A DNA stretch of 6,498 nucleotides from Deltaproteobacteria bacterium RBG_16_54_11 (GCA_001797905.1 MGQS01000118.1:1850-8347); one strand, 5' to 3'; shown: positions 1 through 6,356, counted from the stretch's first letter. Translations and numbers: made by a program. Notes: generated from the sequence alone by a model not told the origin.

Positions 1-1
1 C

Positions 2-1753
2 ACTACCACGCTGGGATCTGGATTCCGCTCCGACCTTAAGATGCGAGACGCTCCCGCGCTTGTCAATCGACTCACGCGTTTAGCCCGTCAAACCGAAATG
101 GATTTCGCTGGTATTGTTACGAGTGAAGGTAAGACGCTCTGCCGCATTGGAAATCATGCTGTTTCCAGGCAAAAAAAACAGGTTTCTAATCCTATAGCAA
201 ACCTAGCGATAGAGCGTAGGACCCCTGTTTCAGGAACTGAGGTTCTGAGTAAAGAGTTTCTTTTTGCTGAGGATTCCAGACTCGCCGATCAAGCTATCAT
301 TCGAGTACTTCCTACCCCGCGGGCTGCACCGAGTGCCGAAGAGGAGGAAACAGCAGGGATGGCGCTTGCAGCCGCCATTCCCGTTTTTCAAGGTACTCGG
401 CTGCTTGGCGTCCTCTATGGGGGGGTTCTTCTTAATCGAAATTTTTCAATCGTTGACCAGGTGCGCGATACGGTTTTTCAAAAAGAAATTTACAAGGGCC
501 GTAACATCGGTACGGCGACTATCTTTTCCAACGACCTGCGTATCTCTACCAATGTCCTCACCTCAGCCGGGGAGCGAGCTATCGGAACGCGTGTATCGAA
601 AGAAGTCAAAGATCGCGTTCTCACAGCGGGAGAAAAATGGACGGGGCGTGCCTTTGTCGTGAATGACTGGTACATCACTGCCTATGAGCCTATCGAAGAC
701 ATTTCCGGCGAAAGAGTGGGTATGCTCTATGTAGGCGTCTTAGAGGCAAAATATGCTGATATCCGGGCGAAGGTCCTTTCTGTTTTTATCCTTTTGACTA
801 TAGCCGGCATAGCCTTGGCAATTGGGCTGGGATACTTTTTAGAAAGCATAATCTTGCGCCCGGTGCACCAGTTGATCAAGGCGAGTAATGAAGTTTCACG
901 CGGAAACTTCTCGCCAAGGTTTGGACCTATTTCAAAGGGTGAGATAGGAGTTCTCCAGAAGACCTTTACCGACATGCTCACCTCGCTCCAGGAGCGCGAT
1001 AGGCGCATTAAGGCTGAGAGCGAACTCAAGCTCGTACAATCAGAAAAACAAGCCAGTATTGGTAGACTGGCCGCGGGGGTAGCCCACGAGATAAACAACC
1101 CGCTCACTGGGGTGTTGGCATTTACCCATTTGCTGCTGCAGCGTAAAGACTTACCAGACGATATTCGCACCGATCTCGAGACTATTGCCCAACAAACGGA
1201 GCGAGCGCGTATAATAGTAAAAAACTTGCTGGATTTTTCAAGGCAGACGCGACTCAATCCTGCGCCGATTGACATTAATCGCCTTGTAAAATCGGTTGTT
1301 TCCATGATGAACAATCAGACACTTATTAAGGGGGTAACCTTACAATGCAGAGTAGAGGAGGGAATTCCGTTACTTACTCTTGATGCCAATCAAATACAGA
1401 GCGTATTGTTCAATTTGCTTCTCAATGCCCTTGACGCTACCATAAGAGGTGACAGTATTATGGTGGCCACTGAAAGCGGCATTCCCGCCGCCGCAGGCCG
1501 GAAGGGAGTAGCGATAACGGTCAGAGATACGGGGTGCGGGATACCGCCCGAATATCTTGATAAACTGTTTGATCCTTTCTTTACGACTAAGGACGTGGGG
1601 CAGGGTACCGGGCTCGGGCTGGCGGTTTCCCAGGGAATCGTCCAGGGCCATAGAGGGAGTATTTATGTTCAGAGTGGGGTCGGCACAGGCAGTACCTTTA
1701 CTGTCTGGCTGCCGATTGAGGATGAAAGCGGGGAAACGAAAGATTCCAATTGA
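2..1753 (+). CDS. Cache-domain membrane sensor histidine kinase, 5'-truncated by the window edge
   Basis: Sensor kinase of a two-component system, expected to autophosphorylate a histidine in response to an extracytoplasmic ligand. The frame is open to the left edge, so the true start and first membrane helix lie outside; 583 residues are visible. Numbering from the Met at 41: residues about 15-240 resemble a periplasmic Cache sensor (Cache_3-Cache_2 type, with IFSNDLRIST and a DWYITAYEPI segment near the end). A transmembrane helix spans about 245-268, a HAMP domain about 268-318, then a short helical linker. The HisKA H-box has GVAHEINNP with phospho-acceptor His349. The HATPase domain shows the N-box around Asn458/Asn462, the G1 box DTGCGIP (Asp496), the FDPFFTTK box at 510-517 and the G2 box GTGLGLA at 522-528. 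All catalytic motifs are intact. The arrangement resembles NtrB/ZraS-like kinases. The ligand is unknown. The likely partner is the receiver protein 169 bases downstream. Confidence 0.93.
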   Translation, partial: TTTLGSGFRSDLKMRDAPALVNRLTRLARQTEMDFAGIVTSEGKTLCRIGNHAVSRQKKQVSNPIANLAIERRTPVSGTEVLSKEFLFAEDSRLADQAIIRVLPTPRAAPSAEEEETAGMALAAAIPVFQGTRLLGVLYGGVLLNRNFSIVDQVRDTVFQKEIYKGRNIGTATIFSNDLRISTNVLTSAGERAIGTRVSKEVKDRVLTAGEKWTGRAFVVNDWYITAYEPIEDISGERVGMLYVGVLEAKYADIRAKVLSVFILLTIAGIALAIGLGYFLESIILRPVHQLIKASNEVSRGNFSPRFGPISKGEIGVLQKTFTDMLTSLQERDRRIKAESELKLVQSEKQASIGRLAAGVAHEINNPLTGVLAFTHLLLQRKDLPDDIRTDLETIAQQTERARIIVKNLLDFSRQTRLNPAPIDINRLVKSVVSMMNNQTLIKGVTLQCRVEEGIPLLTLDANQIQSVLFNLLLNALDATIRGDSIMVATESGIPAAAGRKGVAITVRDTGCGIPPEYLDKLFDPFFTTKDVGQGTGLGLAVSQGIVQGHRGSIYVQSGVGTGSTFTVWLPIEDESGETKDSN

Positions 1754-1922
1754 TGATGATTACCTATTTTTAGTCGAATTTCGGATGGGGCTTTTAATTT
1801 TTTCTCGTTGTGAGGGCAGAAAAACACTATAACAACAGGACCTCTCGATAAGATCCGGTTCAAAAGCCCGAAAAAGGATTCAGTATTTGAGCGCCTGCGC
1901 TTTGAGAGAGATGAGGTAGGAC

Positions 1923-2303
1923 ATGACTGAAAAGATGCTTGTCATCGACGATGATGAGGTAGTCCTGGAATCGTGCCGCAGGATATTTTCCACTGCGGGA
2001 TTTGAAGTATCTTGTACCACCAGCCCCTCAGAAGGGTTGAGGCTTATTACTGGTTCTTCCTTCGACGTAATTCTGTGCGATTGGAAGATGCCGGGGTTTG
2101 ATGGGATGGACGTTGTGGAGGAATTGGGACAGCGTTCGCCGGACTCGGCGATAGTGATGATCAGCGGATACCCTTCTGATGACCGGGTGAACGAGGCGAT
2201 GAAACGCGGGGCGATGGATTATGTAGCCAAGCCCTTCACCCCCAGCGAGATTGTTGAGGCCGTGCAAAAGGCGGTACGACGCAAGGCACGTAAGGGGCAC
2301 TAG
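1923..2303 (+). CDS. Single-domain response regulator (receiver only)
   Basis: Cytoplasmic phospho-acceptor protein of 126 residues, consisting of one CheY-like receiver domain. The acidic cluster Asp9-Asp10-Asp11 would bind Mg2+. Asp53 in the CDWKMPG segment is the phosphorylation site. Ser81 in MISGYP, Tyr100 and Lys103 in DYVAKPF complete the conserved switch residues. The chain stops about 20 residues after KPF with a basic tail (RRKARKGH), so there is no DNA-binding, ATPase or enzymatic output domain. The ATG start is supported by a purine-rich GAGGTAGG at 1913-1920. It follows the histidine kinase on the same strand after a 169-base gap, so the two are probably a cognate pair, perhaps partly separately transcribed. 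Being receiver-only, it would act by protein-protein contact or as an intermediate in a phosphorelay; its target is not visible here. Confidence 0.93.
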   Translation: MTEKMLVIDDDEVVLESCRRIFSTAGFEVSCTTSPSEGLRLITGSSFDVILCDWKMPGFDGMDVVEELGQRSPDSAIVMISGYPSDDRVNEAMKRGAMDYVAKPFTPSEIVEAVQKAVRRKARKGH

Positions 2304-2508
2304 GCTATTACGAGATTTGAACTGTTCATGAGGCCTTCGTGATTTCCCGCTCCGAATATGCGTGATGATACGGCGGGATGGTTACGGAGATGCTTGTCTC
2401 AAAAGTGAGCGTCGGGAAAACGACCTCGGCGCGGTTATCGGTCGTGGTATTGGATTCCGGTCGGGGCATACGTCGCATGCCGCGAATAATAGTGATTGTG
2501 AACTTGTT

Positions 2509-2664
2509 ATGCCAAAAGGTATAGCGCTTACAATTTTTAGTGTATTCTTTTTTTGTGTTGGGCTGATGATCGTCGTTATTATTCGGAGAGAGGTCTATTG
2601 GCGAAGAGATTTTTTGCCTTTTTTGCAGCAGATAGAGGCCTTTTCGCCCATAAAAGGGATTTAA
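2509..2664 (+). CDS. Possible small single-pass membrane protein (doubtful)
   Basis: Short open frame of 51 codons from ATG 2509, beginning MPKGIALTIF. A hydrophobic stretch of about 20 residues (positions 5-25) is followed by a basic RR/WRR patch and a short cytoplasmic-looking tail, which would fit a single-pass membrane protein with positive-inside topology. The frame is open further upstream to an ATG at 2362, giving 100 residues, but the extra part is polar, has no family resemblance I recognise and reads like non-coding sequence. Neither start has a recognisable Shine-Dalgarno sequence, which is the main reason for doubt, since other genes in this window have good ones. The stop codon lies inside a 12-base palindrome (2657-2668). 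It could equally be chance. Confidence 0.25.
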   Translation: MPKGIALTIFSVFFFCVGLMIVVIIRREVYWRRDFLPFLQQIEAFSPIKGI

Positions 2665-2818
2665 ATCCTGCCTTACCGATGATTGTCTTATAATCTACAA
2701 TTCCAGCTACGGGATGATCGCTGATTTTTCACAAGTATATCTGGCTGCCATGTATACTAAAAAAAGTTTTTTATTGTCAATTTTTTAATACCATCAGGAA
2801 GCGTTTATAAATTAAGTG
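2665..2818. other. AT-rich gene-free leader upstream of acs
   Basis: No coding frame is evident here and base composition shifts strongly to A+T compared with the flanking genes, as is common for regulatory DNA. An inverted repeat AGTATA (2734-2739) and TATACT (2753-2758) with a 13-base spacer is visible, followed by an A-run/T-run symmetry around 2759-2772. These may be a protein-binding site or intrinsically bent DNA. No function can be assigned. Confidence 0.4.
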
Positions 2819-2846
2819 TTGACAAATTTTATTAATGTGATATCTT
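2819..2846 (+). promoter_or_regulatory. Putative sigma70-type promoter for acs
   Basis: A perfect -35 hexamer TTGACA (2819-2824) is followed after 16 bases by TATCTT (2841-2846), a fair -10 element, about 80 bases before the acs start codon. The -10 lies exactly in the six-base spacer of the CRP/FNR-like operator, so a bound regulator would block this promoter. A second possible -10, TATATT at 2879-2884, lies downstream of the operator but has no good -35; it could be an activator-dependent start. The sequence alone cannot decide which is used. Confidence 0.5.
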
Positions 2847-2858
2847 TCACAATAATAA
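2829..2858. promoter_or_regulatory. CRP/FNR-superfamily operator in the acs promoter region
   Basis: TGTGA (2836-2840), six bases, then TCACA (2847-2851): an exact match to the core consensus of the CRP family. The symmetry continues outward, with TTATTA on the left (2829-2834) mirrored by TAATAA on the right (2853-2858), so 12 of 15 base pairs in the 30-base dyad are complementary. A further half-site TCACA lies at 2868-2872, exactly 21 bases (two helical turns) from the first TCACA, but its left half is poor. CRP controls acs in Escherichia coli; here the binding protein could be a CRP, FNR or HcpR-like factor, and none is encoded in the window. The centre (2843.5) overlaps the best -10 (repression), or would sit about 45-48 bases upstream of a start served by TATATT at 2879 (activation). 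Confidence 0.7.
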
Positions 2859-2925
2859 TGGGTTAGATCACAAACTACTATATTTTGTAGAAATGATGTC
2901 AACTTAAAAAAAAGGAGGTTTCCTG

Positions 2926-4905
2926 ATGGCGGGTGAAAAAAGTAAGGGTATGACCACTATGATGGATGAGAAGCGAGTATTTTCTCCATCAAACGAGATC
3001 GTCAAGCGGGCGTATATCAAGAGCATGGATGAGTATAAGAAGATGTACAAACGTTCCCTTGACGATCCTGAAGGGTTTTGGGCGGAGCAGGCAGAGGCAT
3101 TTATCGAATGGAACAAGAAATGGGATAAGGTGTGGCAGTGGAGTTTTTCGAACCTCGATATCAAGTGGTTCCTCGGGGGTAAGCTCAATATCAGCTATAA
3201 CTGCCTAGACCGACATCTGAAGGAGCGCGGTGACAAGGTTGCGCTGATCTTTCAGGGCGAACCCTACGACGACCACAAGACCTATACCTATAAGCAGCTC
3301 CATGCGGAAGTCTGCAAGTTCGCCAATGTCCTCAAGAAGCATGGCGTTAAGAAAGGCGATCGGGTCTCCATCTATCTCCCCATGATCGCGGAGCTCCCCA
3401 TTGCCATGCTGGCCTGCGCCCGGATCGGCGCGATCCACAGTGTGGTCTTCGGCGGATTCAGCGCCGAGGCCCTGAGAGACCGGACGCAGGATTGTGAGGC
3501 GGCCGTCCTTATTACCTGTGACGGGTACTGGCGCAGCGGCAAGACCGTCAGCAGCAAGGCAAGCGCCGACAAGGCCATGGCCGAGTGCCCGAAGGTGAAG
3601 AAGGCGATTATCGTCAAGCGGATGGGGATGGATACCCCCATGAAGCAGGGGAGGGATGTCTGGTGGCATGAGGAGATGGCACAGAAGGATATCAAGCCCG
3701 TTTGTGAACCGGAGGTGATGGATGCCGAAGACCCCCTGTTCATTCTCTACACCAGCGGGAGCACGGGTAAACCCAAGGGGGTATTGCACACGACCGCGGG
3801 CTATTTTCTCTACACCATGATAACCCTCAAGTATTGCTTTGATATCCATGAAGAAGATGTTTGGTACTGCACCGCCGACATCGGGTGGGTCACTGGGCAC
3901 AGCTACATCGTCTATGGACCGCTTGGATTGGGTGCGACGAGCCTGATGTATGAGAGCGTTCCCACCTATCCCGAGCCCGACCGGTTTTGGCAGATCGTCG
4001 AGCAGTGGAAGGTCAGCCAGTTCTACACGGCGCCCACGGCCATCCGGGCCCTGATGAAAGAAGGAGAGAAGTGGACGCAGACGAGAAATACGTCGAGCTT
4101 GAGGATCCTCGGCTCCGTGGGCGAGCCCATCAACCCCGAGGCCTGGATGTGGTACTATATTAATGTCGGAAAAGAAAAATGCCCAATTATGGATACGTGG
4201 TGGCAGACCGAGACCGGCGGCTTTCTCATCACTCCGCTCCCCGTCACGCCGCTGAAGCCCGGGTCGGCCACCTTCCCCTTCTTCGGCATGGAGCCGAAGA
4301 TCTTCAGGGAAGATGGCTCCGAGTGCGAGGCCGACGAGGGCGGGTCCTTATGCATCGCGAGGCCGTGGCCGGGGATGCTGCGCGGGTTCTGGAACGATCC
4401 CGACAAACAGCGCTTCAAAGACACCTACTTTGCGATGTTCAAAAACCATTATTTCACCGGTGACGGGTGCCGCAGGGATGCCGATGGCTACTATTGGCTC
4501 CTGGGCCGCATTGATGACGTTATTAATGTCTCGGGTCACCGGATCGGTACCGCCGAAGTCGAAAGCGCTTTGGTTTCCCATCCGAAGGTAGCGGAGGCTG
4601 CCGTTATCGGTTACCCCCATGATATCAAGGGACAAGGTATCTACGCCTTTGTGACCTTAAAAACAGGCGTTGAAAAGAGCGATGCCCTGCTCAAGGAACT
4701 TCGTGATCACGTGCGCACCGTCATCGGACCCATAGCAACGCCGGATAAATTGCAATTCGCGGATGGGCTCCCCAAGACCCGCAGCGGTAAGATTATGCGG
4801 CGTATCCTGCGCAAGATCGCCGAGGGCGCTATTGATCAGTTGGGCGACACCTCGACGCTCGCGGACCCGTCTGTGGTCGACGCCCTGGTCAAAGGGAGAC
4901 AGTAG
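2926..4905 (+). CDS. acs: Acetyl-CoA synthetase, AMP-forming (acetate-CoA ligase)
   Basis: Cytoplasmic ANL-superfamily enzyme: acetate + ATP + CoA to acetyl-CoA + AMP + PPi through an acetyl-AMP intermediate. At 659 residues it is full length for the family (about 650). The N-terminal Acs region covers about 25-85, the adenylation core about 90-530 and the mobile C-terminal domain from about 530. Visible motifs: P-loop YTSGSTGKPKG (275-285), WWQTETG (425-431), TGDG (511-514), hinge GRIDD (527-531), VSGHRIGTAE (535-544) and PKTRSGK with catalytic Lys622, the residue acetylated by Pat-type enzymes in relatives. Val322, Thr323, Val398 and Trp426 match the acetate-pocket residues of Salmonella Acs with a constant offset of 12, so acetate rather than a larger acid is the expected substrate. 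AAGGAGG at 2911-2917, eight bases before ATG, fixes the start. It is probably monocistronic. In syntrophs the reverse, ATP-forming direction is also possible. Confidence 0.97.
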   Translation: MAGEKSKGMTTMMDEKRVFSPSNEIVKRAYIKSMDEYKKMYKRSLDDPEGFWAEQAEAFIEWNKKWDKVWQWSFSNLDIKWFLGGKLNISYNCLDRHLKERGDKVALIFQGEPYDDHKTYTYKQLHAEVCKFANVLKKHGVKKGDRVSIYLPMIAELPIAMLACARIGAIHSVVFGGFSAEALRDRTQDCEAAVLITCDGYWRSGKTVSSKASADKAMAECPKVKKAIIVKRMGMDTPMKQGRDVWWHEEMAQKDIKPVCEPEVMDAEDPLFILYTSGSTGKPKGVLHTTAGYFLYTMITLKYCFDIHEEDVWYCTADIGWVTGHSYIVYGPLGLGATSLMYESVPTYPEPDRFWQIVEQWKVSQFYTAPTAIRALMKEGEKWTQTRNTSSLRILGSVGEPINPEAWMWYYINVGKEKCPIMDTWWQTETGGFLITPLPVTPLKPGSATFPFFGMEPKIFREDGSECEADEGGSLCIARPWPGMLRGFWNDPDKQRFKDTYFAMFKNHYFTGDGCRRDADGYYWLLGRIDDVINVSGHRIGTAEVESALVSHPKVAEAAVIGYPHDIKGQGIYAFVTLKTGVEKSDALLKELRDHVRTVIGPIATPDKLQFADGLPKTRSGKIMRRILRKIAEGAIDQLGDTSTLADPSVVDALVKGRQ

Positions 4906-4934
4906 AGGTATCGATTCTTTACCATGAGGTCGGG

Positions 4935-4977
4935 GATGGAGATTGAGGGACCGGAACAGGTGTTCTTGCTCTCCATC
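4935..4977. repeat. Inverted repeat downstream of acs (8-base arms)
   Basis: GATGGAGA (4935-4942) is the exact reverse complement of TCTCCATC (4970-4977), with 27 bases between. The loop itself contains a GAACA-GG-TGTTC dyad. An adjoining alternative stem pairs TCGCC (4976-4980) with GGCGA (4991-4995), so competing RNA folds are possible. It begins 30 bases after the acs stop codon and could protect or structure the end of the message. No T-run follows, so it is not a classical terminator. Confidence 0.4.
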
Positions 4978-5007
4978 GCCGGCTTCAGATGGCGACGATG
5001 AGAAAGA

Positions 5008-5038
5008 TGCCGTTCCCTGAACTGCTACCGGAACGGCA
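5008..5038. repeat. Perfect 9-base stem-loop about 100 bases after acs
   Basis: TGCCGTTCC (5008-5016) pairs perfectly with GGAACGGCA (5030-5038) around a 13-base loop. The stem is GC-rich and would be stable in RNA. It is not followed by a run of T, so it is not a standard intrinsic terminator, although it may mark the 3' end of the acs transcript or be a protein-binding dyad. Confidence 0.5.
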
Positions 5039-5082
5039 GAACGGAATCTTATACGGTCTCCCGTAGTTTATGTCGGTATATT

Positions 5083-5096
5083 GCTCGGCGCCGAGC
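5083..5096. repeat. 14-base perfect palindrome
   Basis: GCTCGGCGCCGAGC reads identically on both strands, with no spacer. It sits between acs and the transposase remnant, outside any gene. It could be a DNA-binding site or chance in a GC-rich stretch; no partner repeat was noticed elsewhere in the window. Confidence 0.4.
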
Positions 5097-5321
5097 GTTG
5101 GTTCGAAACGAGGTCCGGAAAGTCGTGCGATGGCGGCATTGCTCGTATGAGGGGCTATGTATACCGCGGTTATGCCTCATGATACGATGAGACCAAACAA
5201 AGCGCCTCACGTCGTATCGTCTTTACCCATCGTACTATTTTTTCTCTTCAATATCGGATATGCCATAGTACATGACGGAAGGGGGAGATACGGAGGACTC
5301 CTCCGTGGACTTTTTGTTGAA

Positions 5322-5716
5322 TCAGTCCAGCTTGAGCTCCCTCCCCACATCCGGAACCGTCATAACCCGACACTTCCGCCTCACATAAAAGGCAAACCGC
5401 TTCGTGTAAATAGGGATTGTTTGAAAGCCAATCAAATCGCTCCCTCTTCACCTTCCCAGATCTGCGGCAATATACCCGCCGAACCTCTACCTCCAAATAT
5501 ATCCGTGCATCCCCACGGGATAAATCCCGTATCCGCCGCACCTTCTTGTCGTAATAACTCCGATGTCCCGTACCACAACAGCCACAAACCGTTTTTTTGC
5601 ACCCGATCAAGTCGAATAACCCTTACCCACGGATCTCCAAATGCCCCCTTAATAGCTGCCATCGAAGGATATCCGGGGCACCGATATTCGTCCAGCAAGC
5701 ATCTCGTTTTTCCCAT
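5322..5716 (-). pseudogene. Decayed ISL3-family transposase, N-terminal remnant
   Basis: Read on the minus strand, three frames together give the N-terminal part of an ISL3-type transposase. The first frame starts with ATG at 5716 (MGKTRCLLDEY) and reaches VIRLDRVQK. At an A7 run (about 5591-5597) the match moves to a second frame with a zinc-ribbon-like CGCCG, then GHRSYYDKKVRRIRDL, RIYLEVEVRRVYC, and DWLSNNP. Around 5415-5420 one extra base shifts the match to a third frame, YTKRFAFYVRRKCR followed by PDVGRELKLD, which ends in a TGA (5322-5324) where relatives usually continue with Trp. The catalytic DDE region is missing, and one expected zinc ligand in the second pair appears as Ser (CRRSG). 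The gene is therefore inactive. It is a relic of an insertion between acs and the small membrane genes. Family recognition rests on motif memory, not a search. Confidence 0.8.
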
Positions 5717-5797
5717 CTTATTATCACACTGGTTTTTCTACCTAATAAAAAAATGCCTTTTTCCCTATTGTTTATGCTATGTTACAAATCAGCGATG

Positions 5798-5835
5798 GCT
5801 CATTTTACCCACTCACTTCCACGATGAGCTTTTTT
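5798..5835 (+). terminator. Hairpin with T-run; possible terminator or ISL3 element end
   Basis: GCTCAT (5798-5803) pairs with ATGAGC (5824-5829) over a 20-base loop and is followed directly by six T (5830-5835), as in a weak intrinsic terminator on the plus strand. The stem is short and the loop long. It lies about 80 bases outside the start of the transposase remnant, where the terminal inverted repeat of an ISL3 element would be expected, so it may instead be the surviving outer end of the element. I did not find a matching copy on the other side. Confidence 0.35.
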
Positions 5836-5900
5836 AAACGAGCATAATTAACGGCGCAATGGTCCAAGAGAAGGACAAAAACAGAGCGGAGGGATAAGCA

Positions 5901-6173
5901 ATGTTAGAAACAATGGCGACATTAATACTGGTTATCGTCGGGGCCGTGTTAATCATTGCAGTCTTGGTTTATGGTCTCTACATCACCTTTTACCCCTTGA
6001 GCAAAACCTTTAAAGGTGGTATTGAAGCCATGAAAGAGCACGATGAAGGAGAGGGGGACAAAGAAGTTGTCGAGAAGCCATATGCCCGCACCCCCGCTGA
6101 ACAGATACGGCCGGCCCGTAAGGGGGGGGGATCTCAGGACACGCAGAAGAGAGGGCATAAAGCCGCTCAATAA
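5901..6173 (+). CDS. Small single-pass membrane protein, 90 residues, unknown function
   Basis: I do not recognise a named family. Residues about 6-30 form one strongly hydrophobic helix (LILVIVGAVLIIAVLVYGLY), probably an uncleaved membrane anchor. The following YPLSKTFKGGIEAM segment has an amphipathic look. The tail from about 46 is charged and of low complexity, first acidic (DEGEGDKE), then basic and rich in Gly, Gln and Lys, presumably cytoplasmic. A run of nine G at 6122-6130 encodes part of the Gly triplet at 75-77. The start is well supported by GGAGGG at 5888-5893, seven bases before ATG. The next gene follows after only 12 bases on the same strand, so the two are almost certainly co-transcribed. 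No convincing promoter was seen, only a CATAAT -10-like hexamer at 5843-5848. The role may be as a small subunit or anchor of a membrane complex encoded further downstream (inference). Confidence 0.8.
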   Translation: MLETMATLILVIVGAVLIIAVLVYGLYITFYPLSKTFKGGIEAMKEHDEGEGDKEVVEKPYARTPAEQIRPARKGGGSQDTQKRGHKAAQ

Positions 6174-6185
6174 GGAGGTTTTACC

Positions 6186-6356
6186 ATGGCACCTTTTTCA
6201 TACGTAGATATCTTCCTGACGAAAGGGATTGAATATGTGCTTGTTATTGATTTTCTTCTTATATTCATTTTATTCTGGAAGGCGCTGACTACGCCGATAG
6301 AAAAGTTGGAAAAATTGCCGCGACGACCCATCAGACGTAAGAAACGTGCCGTCTAG
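6186..6356 (+). CDS. Small single-pass membrane protein, 56 residues
   Basis: This short gene encodes MAPFSYVDIF followed by a hydrophobic helix at about residues 17-31 (EYVLVIDFLLIFILFW runs through it) and a strongly basic C-terminus (PRRPIRRKKRAV), which predicts a cytoplasmic tail. TAAGGAGG at 6173-6179 overlaps the stop codon of the upstream gene and lies seven bases before ATG, so translation is probably coupled. The N-terminal segment DIFLTKGIEYVLVIDFLL resembles, from memory, the membrane anchor of GcvH-like (glycine cleavage H-type) proteins found next to redox genes in deltaproteobacteria. No lipoyl domain follows: the frame stops at TAG 6354-6356 and the remaining 142 bases show none. 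It could be a stand-alone anchor protein or a shortened member of that group. Existence as a gene is likely; function is unknown. Confidence 0.75.
   Translation: MAPFSYVDIFLTKGIEYVLVIDFLLIFILFWKALTTPIEKLEKLPRRPIRRKKRAV

Larger units (their letters stand above)
4906..5321. other. Gene-free region after acs, rich in inverted repeats
   Basis: No convincing gene is seen on either strand. The longer plus-strand open frame that starts at 5157 runs antisense to the transposase remnant and has no family character. The first half carries several inverted repeats (listed separately). A 15-base dyad, seven-base arms around a central C, lies at 5291-5305 next to the broken end of the transposase remnant. 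No T-rich intrinsic terminator directly follows acs. The stretch may be the 3' untranslated part of the acs transcript plus debris from past insertions. Confidence 0.5.

Noticed and set aside
727..1314. Minus-strand open frame of 195 codons in the kinase gene
   Set aside because: Entirely antisense to intact HAMP and H-box coding sequence, with no own domain or start signal.
1754..1922. Promoter for the receiver gene (TTGTGA and TATAAC around 1808-1833)
   Set aside because: The spacing between the hexamers is only 14 bases, too short for a standard promoter; no better pair was found.
2327..2345. Terminator after the receiver gene
   Set aside because: The imperfect dyad around TCATGAGG has two wobble pairs, a minimal loop and only a short TTT after it; too weak to call.
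3205..3900. Long minus-strand open frame inside acs (231 codons)
   Set aside because: Antisense to a strongly conserved enzyme-coding frame; its openness follows from the codon use of acs.
5100..5120. tRNA T-loop-like GGTTCGAAAC
   Set aside because: The flanking bases cannot form a T-stem, and no acceptor, D or anticodon arms are present.
5157..5837. Plus-strand open frame of 226 codons
   Set aside because: It lies antisense to the recognisable transposase remnant, is rich in Pro, His, Ser and Asn as expected of an antisense shadow, has no recognisable motif and no ribosome binding site.
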